From positions 16,066-80,065 of the forward strand of contig NZ_CAJZFJ010000001.1 of assembly GCF_915070105.1 (NCBI RefSeq): a stretch of DNA of 64,000 bases, written 5' to 3'. Source of the stretch: an uncultured Porphyromonas sp. Its GTDB lineage: Bacteria; Bacteroidota; Bacteroidia; Bacteroidales; Porphyromonadaceae. Each line of letters starts with the position of its first letter. The stretch's first letter is position 1. A program made the position numbers and the translations under genes. Positions 9,354-17,162 of the stretch are shown here, piece by piece. Below the pieces are notes generated by a model. It did not search any database. It had not been told where the DNA came from and saw only the letters and a program-made list of their open reading frames with translations.

Positions 9354-9389
9354 CCTCTCGTGTATGCTACGGAGAGCATACACGAGAGG
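9354..9389 (-). terminator. Hairpin directly after the transglutaminase stop codon
   Basis: Perfect 15-bp stem (9354-9368 with 9375-9389) with a 6-nt loop, 8 bp beyond the stop codon. Together with the palindrome at 9301-9342 it makes a double hairpin. Confidence 0.5.
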
Positions 9390-9397
9390 ATGATAGC

Positions 9398-12106
9398 TTA
9401 GGGCTGGGTGCAGGTACGTGTTGGCTCGGTGCACTGCTCCTGCTCGAGGGCGGTGATCACACTGCGTAGCTGACGACCGAGACCGATCGTGTAGCCCTGT
9501 GAGACGAAGACGACACGATTGAAGGTATCTGCGATAACAAAGACAGGCAGGTCGCCACTACGTAGCTTCATCGAGGTGCGTAGCTCATCTAGTATCTTGC
9601 CCGTGGCATCGATGCCGAAGACAGTACCCTTCGGTAGACCTTGGAAGTCCTCACTGCGGTAGCGTGAGCGACTTGTCTCGTCCTTGAAGAGGAGCACAAG
9701 GCTACGCCCCCAGTGCTCGAAGACTTCACGCTCGGCGATGATGTCCTTGAGGGCATGATTTGTAGGCTCTTCGCCAGCTCCGAGAATACCTAGGATGTAG
9801 TAGCCTCGGCCTGTGGTAGAGAGGAGCGAGCGCTCCTGAGGCTGTGCTGCCGTGATGTCGGAGGTCTTAGTCAAGGACTGAGCCTCTCCGAGGTAGCCGT
9901 AGAGGTTCTCCGAGTTGAAGCTCCCGAGGACAGCTACAGCGGTGGTGTCTCTACGCATCACGAGAGCTTCGTCTGTGGTCTTGCCTGCAGAGATCGATAG
10001 GGTCTTGACATTGACGAGTACGCTACCACTAGCAAGTCTGGAGCCAGAGACGAGGAGGTAGTGCCCTGCATCCATGGGGGCGCCATCCTTGAAGGTCTTT
10101 GCCCACGAAGTGCCTTGCTCTAGGCCATTGTCTCCTTCGTCATAGCTCAGTAGGTCGAGTGAGCCATCCTTCCCGAACTTAGATAGGGTGAACTGATAGT
10201 AGTACTTCGGATTGTCGATGATACCATTGTCCTTGTAGCTTAGGCGAAGTGTCCCCTGCTGGGCAGTAGCCTTGTGTGCGCTAGCCTCGAAGGTCACATC
10301 GTGCCAAGCCTTGCCCTCGTAGTACTGTACCTTACCCGTGACACCATCAATGCGGGCAGGCCAGCCCATGGTACGAGCGAGTGATACGAAGAAGATGCCC
10401 AGTGAGTGGCGGTCAGCTCGTCTCGTGCGCCATACGCCGAGTGGCTCGATGGGATAGGAGAGCGGGTTGTTTGCCTCATCTATCGTGATGGAGCGGATGC
10501 ACCACTGACGTAGCGCCTCGGGGCTACTGCGGAAGGCCTTCTGTAGCTCCTGAGGTACGGCAGAGAGGAATAGGCTCTTGTAGCTGGTCAGGGGCTCGGT
10601 AGATACTCTAGGGTTGTAGATATAGTTCATCACGAGCGCAGCATCGGAGGCGAAGGCTTCGAGGGGCTGGGTATTCGTGAGGTGATCCCTCAGTACCTCT
10701 AGCTCTACGTCTCGTAGGTCCTTGGCGGAGATCACACGTAGGAGCGCTAGAGCCTGCTCCTTATCCTTAGCTGTGTCTACGAAGGTACGTATCGTCTGCC
10801 AGTTGCCTCGTGCATCGAGACCATCAAGCTGCTTCGTGAGGAAGGTCGATACATAGCGCACTCGTATGGAGTCCTCCTCAGCCATACGGCGATCATTCTC
10901 GGCACGCTGCTCCTTGGTCACCTCGGGGTAGCGAGCATCTTCTCTAGGAGGGGTGATGGTGAAGTCTAGGTCCAGCTTCTCCTCGGGGCTATGGTTAAGG
11001 GTGAGGCGCACAAGGCTATCTTTGCCAAAGGTCACCTGCTGCAGTCCGTAGCGGAAGCTATTGCCCACAGCCCGACTAGCGTACAGGATCATGTCCCCTC
11101 TACCGGCTATGAAGGTCGTACGTCCCTTGGCATCTGTCTTCTGGCGAGCTACGGTGTGGAATTCTCCGTAGTTGTACACCTTGAAGTCTACCGAGGTGTG
11201 GGGCAGAGCTTGTCCCTTAGCGTCTACGACCTCTACGATGATCTTGCCCGTGTGGGCATAGTTATCTATGACATTGATCTCCGTATAGGTCGGGGTACGA
11301 CTGATGACAGCCTCGGGGCCATCATAGCGTCCGAAGGCCTTGGTATGTACGAGCATAGCACGAGAGACGGGTGCGTTGAACCAAGCTAGGTTGAGCACAG
11401 GCTCGGGCTCACATGCCCCGAGGAAGTACCACTGCCCATCTACCCAAGCCTCTACCCAGGCATGGTTATCATCCGTATGTGCCCAGCGTGGGGTATAGAC
11501 CTGACGGGCTGGGATGCCTATGGTACGTAGGGCTGCGACGAGGAGCGTGGACTCCTCTCCACAACGCCCGTAGGCAGTACGGATGGTCGCTAGAGGTGAG
11601 GAGGTGCGGGAGTCACTTGGTGTATAGACTACGTGCTCGTGACACCAGTGGTTGACCTCCAGTACAGCCTCCTTCAGGGATAGCCCCTTCACCCGATCCT
11701 TCAGCTCATCGTAGAGGACGAGGCGAGCCGAGTCGAGGGCTTCGTTATTGACTCGTGGCGGGAGCACGAAGTGTAGCCACTCAAGCTGGGGTACACTCTT
11801 ACCCCAGGGAAGCTCCTGTCGAGCCCTGAGAGAGCTACGTACGTGGTCGAGGAAGAACTGACCCGAGCGGTTGATGAGGTCGTTGCTCGGCATGTAGGCG
11901 TAGAGGAAGGTGAGGGCATCACGCTCCTCTGGAGTCATTTTGCTCTGGAAGATGTCGAAGATCTTGCCTTCCTTGAAGGCAGCCCTTCGCTTCGCTAGGT
12001 CACTCTGGACCTGTATGGTCTGCCGACTGGGCTTCTTTACCTCCTTCGCCTGCCCTAGGGTCGGTAGGAGGGCAAGGGCGAGGGTAAATATCATCCGTGT
12101 GCGCAT
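9398..12106 (-). CDS. Secreted transglutaminase-like protein
   Basis: A 902-residue protein with a signal peptide (about residues 1-20, cleavage after GQA). A transglutaminase/cysteine-protease core occupies about 150-245: GRCGEES with candidate nucleophile C182, and NHAWVEAWVDGQW with H215. The third catalytic position reads GACEPE rather than the common DPT, so catalysis is unproven. After this come an Ig-like stretch (about 285-370), a long helical middle, a beta-rich part, and a C-terminal segment (about 780-890) whose VLLF and PVFVIAD strands recall a thioredoxin-like fold without the CxxC. It is probably periplasmic or surface exposed. It appears to be monocistronic and ends in two hairpins. 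The substrate is unknown. Confidence 0.75.
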   Translation of the reverse strand: MRTRMIFTLALALLPTLGQAKEVKKPSRQTIQVQSDLAKRRAAFKEGKIFDIFQSKMTPEERDALTFLYAYMPSNDLINRSGQFFLDHVRSSLRARQELPWGKSVPQLEWLHFVLPPRVNNEALDSARLVLYDELKDRVKGLSLKEAVLEVNHWCHEHVVYTPSDSRTSSPLATIRTAYGRCGEESTLLVAALRTIGIPARQVYTPRWAHTDDNHAWVEAWVDGQWYFLGACEPEPVLNLAWFNAPVSRAMLVHTKAFGRYDGPEAVISRTPTYTEINVIDNYAHTGKIIVEVVDAKGQALPHTSVDFKVYNYGEFHTVARQKTDAKGRTTFIAGRGDMILYASRAVGNSFRYGLQQVTFGKDSLVRLTLNHSPEEKLDLDFTITPPREDARYPEVTKEQRAENDRRMAEEDSIRVRYVSTFLTKQLDGLDARGNWQTIRTFVDTAKDKEQALALLRVISAKDLRDVELEVLRDHLTNTQPLEAFASDAALVMNYIYNPRVSTEPLTSYKSLFLSAVPQELQKAFRSSPEALRQWCIRSITIDEANNPLSYPIEPLGVWRTRRADRHSLGIFFVSLARTMGWPARIDGVTGKVQYYEGKAWHDVTFEASAHKATAQQGTLRLSYKDNGIIDNPKYYYQFTLSKFGKDGSLDLLSYDEGDNGLEQGTSWAKTFKDGAPMDAGHYLLVSGSRLASGSVLVNVKTLSISAGKTTDEALVMRRDTTAVAVLGSFNSENLYGYLGEAQSLTKTSDITAAQPQERSLLSTTGRGYYILGILGAGEEPTNHALKDIIAEREVFEHWGRSLVLLFKDETSRSRYRSEDFQGLPKGTVFGIDATGKILDELRTSMKLRSGDLPVFVIADTFNRVVFVSQGYTIGLGRQLRSVITALEQEQCTEPTRTCTQP

Positions 12107-12134
12107 ATTGTCTGTATGAAGGTACTTTATGTTG

Positions 12135-12887
12135 CTATGAGTGTAGTTGCTTGAGTGCAGAGAGTGCAGAGCGTATCAGCTCGGGGTCGGTCTCTAGGAG
12201 GCTGTACTCGTCTATGGTGACTGTCCCGCCCATGGAGACCCCTGCGTGTCGGTAGAGCATACCACTAGGGGTAGGGTGACGAGCCGAGAAGTGGAACTCG
12301 CTAGCTCCCGTACGCTCAGCTAGCTGAGCTATGTTTGTCGGGTTCACACCACTACCTGGCATGATGACGATACGGCCTGCAGCCTGCCGGACCATACGAG
12401 CGAGCTCATCGGCTCCCTCTAGGGCGGTATTGTGTCCGCCTGAGGTCAGTACGTGCGAGCAGCCGAGGTCTATGATGGTCTCCAGCGCAGCCTCCCTATC
12501 CCGGCACATATCGATCGCTCTATGGAAGGTCACGCTCATCCCACCAGCTGCCTCGATGAGCCGAGCCATGAGCGGTCTATCGACCTCCCCCTCAGGGGTA
12601 AGGCAGCCGATGACCACTCCATCTACGCCGATGCGCTTAGCCTGCTCGATGTCGTGGAGCATGATCTCCTGCTCGATCGGGGTGTAGAGGAAGTCCCCTC
12701 CACGGGGGCGAATGATGACGTTGAGCTTGATGTCTAGGAGGCGACGAGCGGTACAGATCTCGCCATAGCTCGGGGTCGTGCCTCCCTCAGGTAGGGCTGC
12801 ACAGAGCTCTACTCGGTAGGCACCTCCCTGCTGTGCCCTGAGGGCACTGGTGGCAGAGGAAGCACAGTTCTCTATACGATAGTCCAT
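12135..12887 (-). CDS. cutC: CutC family copper homeostasis protein
   Basis: A 250-residue TIM-barrel protein. I place the start at 12887 (MDYRIENCASS), because homologues begin this way; the longer open frame to 13124 only adds residues that overlap the fucosidase gene and have no family similarity. Recognisable CutC blocks are RVELCAALPEGGTTPS near the N-terminus, MLHDIEQAKRIGVDGVVIG in the middle, TFHRAID, and VLTSGG with IMPGSGV near the end. The biochemical role is not settled; a link to copper is from older genetic work. It starts 8 bp after the fucosidase stop, so the two share a transcript. Confidence 0.9.
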   Translation of the reverse strand: MDYRIENCASSATSALRAQQGGAYRVELCAALPEGGTTPSYGEICTARRLLDIKLNVIIRPRGGDFLYTPIEQEIMLHDIEQAKRIGVDGVVIGCLTPEGEVDRPLMARLIEAAGGMSVTFHRAIDMCRDREAALETIIDLGCSHVLTSGGHNTALEGADELARMVRQAAGRIVIMPGSGVNPTNIAQLAERTGASEFHFSARHPTPSGMLYRHAGVSMGGTVTIDEYSLLETDPELIRSALSALKQLHS

Positions 12888-12895
12888 GTGCGCCC

Positions 12896-14224
12896 TTACT
12901 TGAGTGTAACCTCGACGATATAGTCGATGGCATTGAGCTCGTGTGGAGCCTTGTCGAAGGTCAGGGTCAGCCCCGCCTTGGTCTGGGTGTAGGGGATGGG
13001 ACGCTGAGTGTCGAAGGAGACAACACGCTGTACTCGATCCGTCAGAGGTAGGGAGAGCATGCGGCTCTTCCAGTCGAGGATGTGTAGGTAGAGCGTCTTG
13101 CCTCGCTGGGTGGTCACACCCCATTCCAGAGGGGGCAGGATTCCCTCACGTACACCATCCTTGACGGTCTTGCCATAGACCTTCATCCAGGAGCCGATCT
13201 TGGCTAGGCGGTCTAGTGCGAGGGCAGGGAGGGCACCCGAGGGTTCAGGGCCGATGTTCAGTAGGAGGTTAGCATTGCGTCCTGCTGTCTGTACAAGTAG
13301 GCGGATGAGGGTGGTGTCGGACTTGTAGTTCTGGTCGATGATCTTGTAGCCCCACATACCATTCATCGTCTGACAAGTCTCTAGGGGGAGCTTACTGATG
13401 TCTTGACCTGATAGCCCTGCGGTGTTAGCTCCGGGGACGTCTCGCTCAAACATCTGGAAGTCCTCGCCTTGATGTGGTGCGCTATGGTGGTTGTTCCCGA
13501 TCAGGCAGGCTGGGTTGATCTTATGGATATTGGCGTACATCTTGTCATATCGCCAGTCGAAGCCTGGGTTCTCATCCTGATCCCACTCTCCGTCCAGCCA
13601 GATAGCCTCTGCTCCGTAGTCTCGTACGAGCTCGGCAAGCTGTGCGTTCATGAAGGCATCGTAAGTGTCCCAGCTACCGTGGCTCTTGCGACCCGTACCT
13701 CGTCCTGTACGTCCGATGGGGTAGTAGTCCTCACGATGCCAGTCAAGGATGGAGTAATAGATATGGAAGCCCAAGCCCTGCTTGCGGCACTCATCCCTCA
13801 GCTCTGCGAGGATGTCTCGGCGGAAGGGGGTAGCCTTGACGATGTTGTAGTCGCTCTGTTTCGTGTCCCACATAGAGAAGCTATCGTGGTGGCGCGAGGT
13901 GATGGTTAGGTAGCCTGCTCCCGAGGCCTTGATGGCACTTACCCAAGCTGCGGCATCGAAGTGAGAGGGATAGAAGCCAGCGGCGGCCTTGGCATACTCG
14001 GCATGGTCGATATTGGCATTGGTCATATACCACTCGCCTTGAGCGAAGGTGCTGTAGAGTCCCCAGTGGAGGAAGATCCCAAAGCCCTTGTCACGGAAGG
14101 CCTCACGTGCCTGGAGGTTCTCCTTCGTAGGCTTGTAGTCCTGCTGGGCTGAGGCATGCGGAGAGGAGGCAAGGAGCCCAAGAGCTATCCCTGCAGCATA
14201 GAGCGTAGTACGTACACTATTCAT
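12896..14224 (-). CDS. Alpha-L-fucosidase, GH29
   Basis: A 442-residue secreted enzyme with a signal peptide ending near residue 26 (HASAQ). It hydrolyses terminal alpha-L-fucose from glycans. GH29 marks are FGIFLHWGLYS at 48-58, HHDSFSMWD at 112-120, and the nucleophile D211 in the block AIWLDGEWD. It is short for the family (catalytic domain plus a small C-terminal beta domain, no carbohydrate-binding module). cutC follows after 8 bp. No SusC/SusD pair or other glycosidase adjoins it, so it may act alone on host glycoproteins. An array repeat element lies about 170 bp upstream. Confidence 0.93.
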   Translation of the reverse strand: MNSVRTTLYAAGIALGLLASSPHASAQQDYKPTKENLQAREAFRDKGFGIFLHWGLYSTFAQGEWYMTNANIDHAEYAKAAAGFYPSHFDAAAWVSAIKASGAGYLTITSRHHDSFSMWDTKQSDYNIVKATPFRRDILAELRDECRKQGLGFHIYYSILDWHREDYYPIGRTGRGTGRKSHGSWDTYDAFMNAQLAELVRDYGAEAIWLDGEWDQDENPGFDWRYDKMYANIHKINPACLIGNNHHSAPHQGEDFQMFERDVPGANTAGLSGQDISKLPLETCQTMNGMWGYKIIDQNYKSDTTLIRLLVQTAGRNANLLLNIGPEPSGALPALALDRLAKIGSWMKVYGKTVKDGVREGILPPLEWGVTTQRGKTLYLHILDWKSRMLSLPLTDRVQRVVSFDTQRPIPYTQTKAGLTLTFDKAPHELNAIDYIVEVTLK

Positions 14225-14272
14225 ATCAAATCAAGCAAAAGAAGTTAATTGTATGCTATATAGTTTGTATAC

Positions 14273-14280
14273 CAAAGATA
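14273..14280 (-). promoter_or_regulatory. Putative promoter -7 box for fucosidase-cutC
   Basis: Minus-strand TATCTTTG matches TAnnTTTG, about 50 bp ahead of the ATG. No TTTG was seen at the -33 position. Confidence 0.45.
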
Positions 14281-14393
14281 ACGAATTCCTTAGATAACCA
14301 GCCCTCCAATTGAGCAAAATGACACATGTATGCTCTCCCCCTTCGCAAAGGGGACGACGCATGATCTCGCTCACACACTCCAGCCTTTAGATC

Positions 14394-14718
14394 TTTGGGG
14401 GTATCATTTCATATCCTAGGGAGCCCTAGCTCATCCCTAGAGATCCTAGACATTATCTCTAAGAAACAGATATACAAGCGAGCCCTACAGAGGATATACT
14501 TAGAGCGTACTTGTGTACACGCGTGTATACAGTTGTGTACACGTGGGTATACAGTTGTGTACACACGTGTATACTCATCCCTCCTAGGTAGGAGGTATTC
14601 GCTTGGCATATCTACACCTAGCGGACACTTCTATCTTTTCGGCCTATGCTCCTTGAGAACCTTGCCCTCGCACTATGGTGATTTCATGCGTCAGCCCTAC
14701 CCATTTTATTGAGCCAAA
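14394..14718 (+). mobile_element. MITE-like element, copy A (325 bp, non-coding)
   Basis: The right end GAGCCAAA is the inverse of TTTGGCTC seen at the ends of copies B and C; the left end begins TTTGGGGG. Inside are a conserved lead (CTAGACATTATCTC, then AGAGGATATACTTAGAGCG), the 62-bp array, CCTCCTAGGTAGGAGGTAT, and a tail sharing TATGCTCCTTGA and CACTATGGTGAT with copy C. No open frame looks coding. Ends were inferred by comparing three copies by eye. Confidence 0.6.
14513..14574 (+). repeat. 62-bp palindromic array, copy A
   Basis: Three 22-bp units starting at 14513, 14535 and 14557. Each is two 8-mers separated by 2 nt, with 4 nt between units. Five 8-mers fit GTRTAYAC; the fourth is GGGTATAC. 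Confidence 0.85.
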
Positions 14719-14940
14719 AGACAAGAGAGTGTTGTCTCCCTCTGTGTGGGGGGATGTATAAAAGTGGCTAAACCCATCCTATCCTCCTACGGGGGATGGC
14801 TCTAGCCATCCTAAGAAGGAGGGAAGTGGAGGGAAAATGCTCCTTGATATAGGGAGTAAGTGGGGATCCCAGTGCAGGTAACAATGGATGAGTCCTAAGC
14901 CGTTCATACCTCCTATGTGTTGGGCTTTTCCAGAGGGTTG

Positions 14941-15054
14941 GAGAGGAGATACTGAGAGGGGTAAATCGGTCTCGGTATGTTCGCACTCGTCATCTTACAT
15001 AGGTGATGGGTGCGAACATACCGAGTCCTCTAGTGCGAACATACCGAGTCCTCT
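14941..15054 (+). repeat. Dispersed hairpin repeat, copy 2
   Basis: A stem of about 25 bp (14971-14995 with 15001-15025, loop TACAT) with at most a few G-T pairs. The outer arm reads CTCGGTATGTTCGCA. After it, the box TGCGAACATACCGAGTCCTCT is repeated once directly. Confidence 0.75.
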
Positions 15055-15235
15055 CCAGCCCTCTCGGAATGGTCGTTTTACCTGCATTATGGAGGGGTAT
15101 TCGTGGGGATTGGAAAAGGCGGGTAGGGAGCTGTTTGTGGTAGGTTGGGCTAAGGGTTAGAGGGGGAATTTGATTTAAGGGCAGGCTTGCTGGAGCCCTC
15201 ATTACAGAGGTGTGCTCTCATAATAGAACGGAGAC

Positions 15236-15280
15236 GCCCCTCGGTAGCTATCGCCTTGAGGCGAGAGTCTACCGAGGGGC
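15236..15280 (-). terminator. Terminator-like hairpin of the DUF4836 gene
   Basis: A 12-bp perfect outer stem (15236-15247 with 15269-15280) encloses a smaller TCGCC/GGCGA stem. It lies about 80 bp beyond the stop codon. Confidence 0.5.
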
Positions 15281-15359
15281 TTCGGTGCTTCCTACCCTAG
15301 AGGTAGGTCAGCTCTGTGACGGGATAGCCTGCAGGTGGTATCCCTTGGGTCGGGCGAGG

Positions 15360-16967
15360 CTATTTGTCCTCTACGGTCATGATGCGAGCTAGATCAGTAA
15401 GGAGCTTCAGTAGGTTCTCCTTCGTGTTTAGCTTGAGCTCCATGTGTCCGTTCACTCCATCGTTGGTTGCTGAGAGGTAGGAGAGAGCCTTCAGGCGGTC
15501 TGATACCTTCTTGGGGACAAAGCTCATAACAAAGGATCCGACAGGGGTGCTTGTGAGGAGGTAGTTGAGGTCGAGTACCATCGAGGCGGAGTGTCCCTTG
15601 AGGATGGAGGAGTAGGTAGCTTCGCTGACATTAGGCTTCTGTTCCTTGAAGAGAGTAGCCTTGGCCTCATCTCCTAGAGCAAAGTAGGTGGAGCCGTCCT
15701 TATAGCCGAAGTATAGGGATGGATTTCCCTCCTTATGAGCGACATACTGGTGGTCCCCCTCGCTCTGTAGGGTGTATGGCTGGTCATAGCTCCATACTTC
15801 GATTGTTGAGTCAGTGGACTGCTTGCTCTTCTCCTCGATCGCTTGGGCGATTGCATCGACTCCTTGAGGGTTCTTACTCTCAGCATAGATGGTGACTGGA
15901 ACGCCAGCGCTCCTAAGTGGGTTAAGCGAGGAGATGGATAGAGCGAACTCACCATCGACTAGGCTGAAGAGCGATGAGGGCTCAATACCCATTTCTCCTA
16001 GGGCCTCAAAGACCCTGGTGAATGCAGGGTTATCCTTGTAGACATTGACAATCTCAGGACCGCTGCAATAGCCATTCATGACGAAGAGGTTGTCCTTAGT
16101 GAGGAACTTACCATACTTGTTCTCACTCTTCTTTGGAGAGATGGTCTGGCTGAGCTTTGTGAACTTCTCTAGGGTTGCCTTGTCTTCGGATATGTACTTG
16201 ATATCGGTGGTAGTCACTCCGCTCTCGAAGTTGATATGTAGCGCTATCTGCATCTTGCTCATATCTATCCCTTGGGCAGCGAGCTGGTCGGGGTTGAGTT
16301 GGCCATATGCATAGTATGAGTAGAGTGAGAAGAGCTTCTTGTAGTCAAGGATAAGGGATAGGTCTGACTTCTTGGACTTGAGTTCCTTGAAGGATGAGGT
16401 TTCGTGGTAACGCTTGCCCTCCTTGAGCTTGAGTAGCTGGATAGCTTCCACACGCATATCCTTCTTGGTCTGGGTGGTGGGGATGAGGATGAGGAGTGCA
16501 TCCTTGGTGAAGGCGACGGCGTTATCTCCCGTATCGTTTAGGATCGAGATACCATCCTTCAGCTCCATGGTGGCCTGAGGATTCTTGATTTGGTTCAGGT
16601 CGGTGAGGAACTTCTTGAGCTTTCCCTCGTCAGATACGCGAGCCAGGAATGCACCCTGGAGGTCAGGTGTAGTGAAGAGATAGACAGGGCTCTTGAAGTC
16701 GATACCTGCCTTCGAGGGATCTTCGAGGAGAGGTCTTAGGACCTTGGCCTCTGGGGCATTGGAGTTGGGGAAGAGCTGATCACGGAGTGCCTTGTTCTCC
16801 TTGGATAGAATTTCCGACTTCTTGACGAGCTGGTCTACAGATACTGAGAGGACGAAGTCCGCTTCAGCGGGGATGACTTGCTCGTAGACCTGACTCTTGC
16901 TACAGCTGGCAAGGGTGAGGGCAGCTAGAGCAAGTATACCTAGATAGTAACGAAGCTTGGTGCACAT
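15360..16967 (-). CDS. DUF4836 family lipoprotein
   Basis: A 535-residue predicted lipoprotein with signal sequence and lipobox LTLASC (lipidated C22). The mature start, VIPAEADFVLSVSVDQLVKKS, fits the DUF4836 family found in Bacteroidota, where members are envelope proteins of unknown function. The rest alternates short beta and helical segments without catalytic motifs. The gene stands alone, with its own terminator and a near-consensus promoter box (TACCTTTA on the minus strand near 17035). I cannot propose a molecular role. Confidence 0.75.
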   Translation of the reverse strand: MCTKLRYYLGILALAALTLASCSKSQVYEQVIPAEADFVLSVSVDQLVKKSEILSKENKALRDQLFPNSNAPEAKVLRPLLEDPSKAGIDFKSPVYLFTTPDLQGAFLARVSDEGKLKKFLTDLNQIKNPQATMELKDGISILNDTGDNAVAFTKDALLILIPTTQTKKDMRVEAIQLLKLKEGKRYHETSSFKELKSKKSDLSLILDYKKLFSLYSYYAYGQLNPDQLAAQGIDMSKMQIALHINFESGVTTTDIKYISEDKATLEKFTKLSQTISPKKSENKYGKFLTKDNLFVMNGYCSGPEIVNVYKDNPAFTRVFEALGEMGIEPSSLFSLVDGEFALSISSLNPLRSAGVPVTIYAESKNPQGVDAIAQAIEEKSKQSTDSTIEVWSYDQPYTLQSEGDHQYVAHKEGNPSLYFGYKDGSTYFALGDEAKATLFKEQKPNVSEATYSSILKGHSASMVLDLNYLLTSTPVGSFVMSFVPKKVSDRLKALSYLSATNDGVNGHMELKLNTKENLLKLLTDLARIMTVEDK

Positions 16968-17069
16968 GCTATGGAGTGATTAGGATGAATAATAGGCAGG
17001 GAGGCGATGCTCTCCCTACGTTAGTTTATGGGGTAAAGGTACTGATTTTTTCAACGGGTGCTACTAGAG

Positions 17070-17112
17070 ACTAGCCCCATCAGATCGCCTTCGTAGATCT
17101 GATGGGGCTAGT
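17070..17112 (-). terminator. Terminator-like hairpin behind ptrB
   Basis: A perfect 17-bp stem (17070-17086 with 17096-17112) with a 9-nt loop, about 50 bp after the ptrB stop codon. It ends the dapB-lepB-S26-wbqC-ptrB run. Confidence 0.6.
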
Positions 17113-17162
17113 ATGGGAGAGTGCTCTCTCTCCTCGCTCTGATGGAAGGGGCTCTGTGTGTC

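Larger units (their letters stand above)
14225..15359. other. 1.1-kb intergenic region with two repeat families
   Basis: No supportable gene. It contains a promoter-like box (14273-14280), the MITE-like element copy A (14394-14718) with its 62-bp array, hairpin repeat copy 2 (14941-15054) and the terminator of the DUF4836 gene (15236-15280). Confidence 0.6.

Noticed and set aside
12888..13124. N-terminal extension of CutC
   Set aside because: These residues overlap the fucosidase gene, lack family similarity, and a good start exists at 12887.
14513..14574. CRISPR array
   Set aside because: Units are 22 bp with 2-4 bp linkers; there are no unique spacers and no cas genes.
14395..14712. 105-codon frame in element A
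   Set aside because: Translates the repeat array into a Thr/Val/Tyr-rich stretch; not kept in copies B or C.
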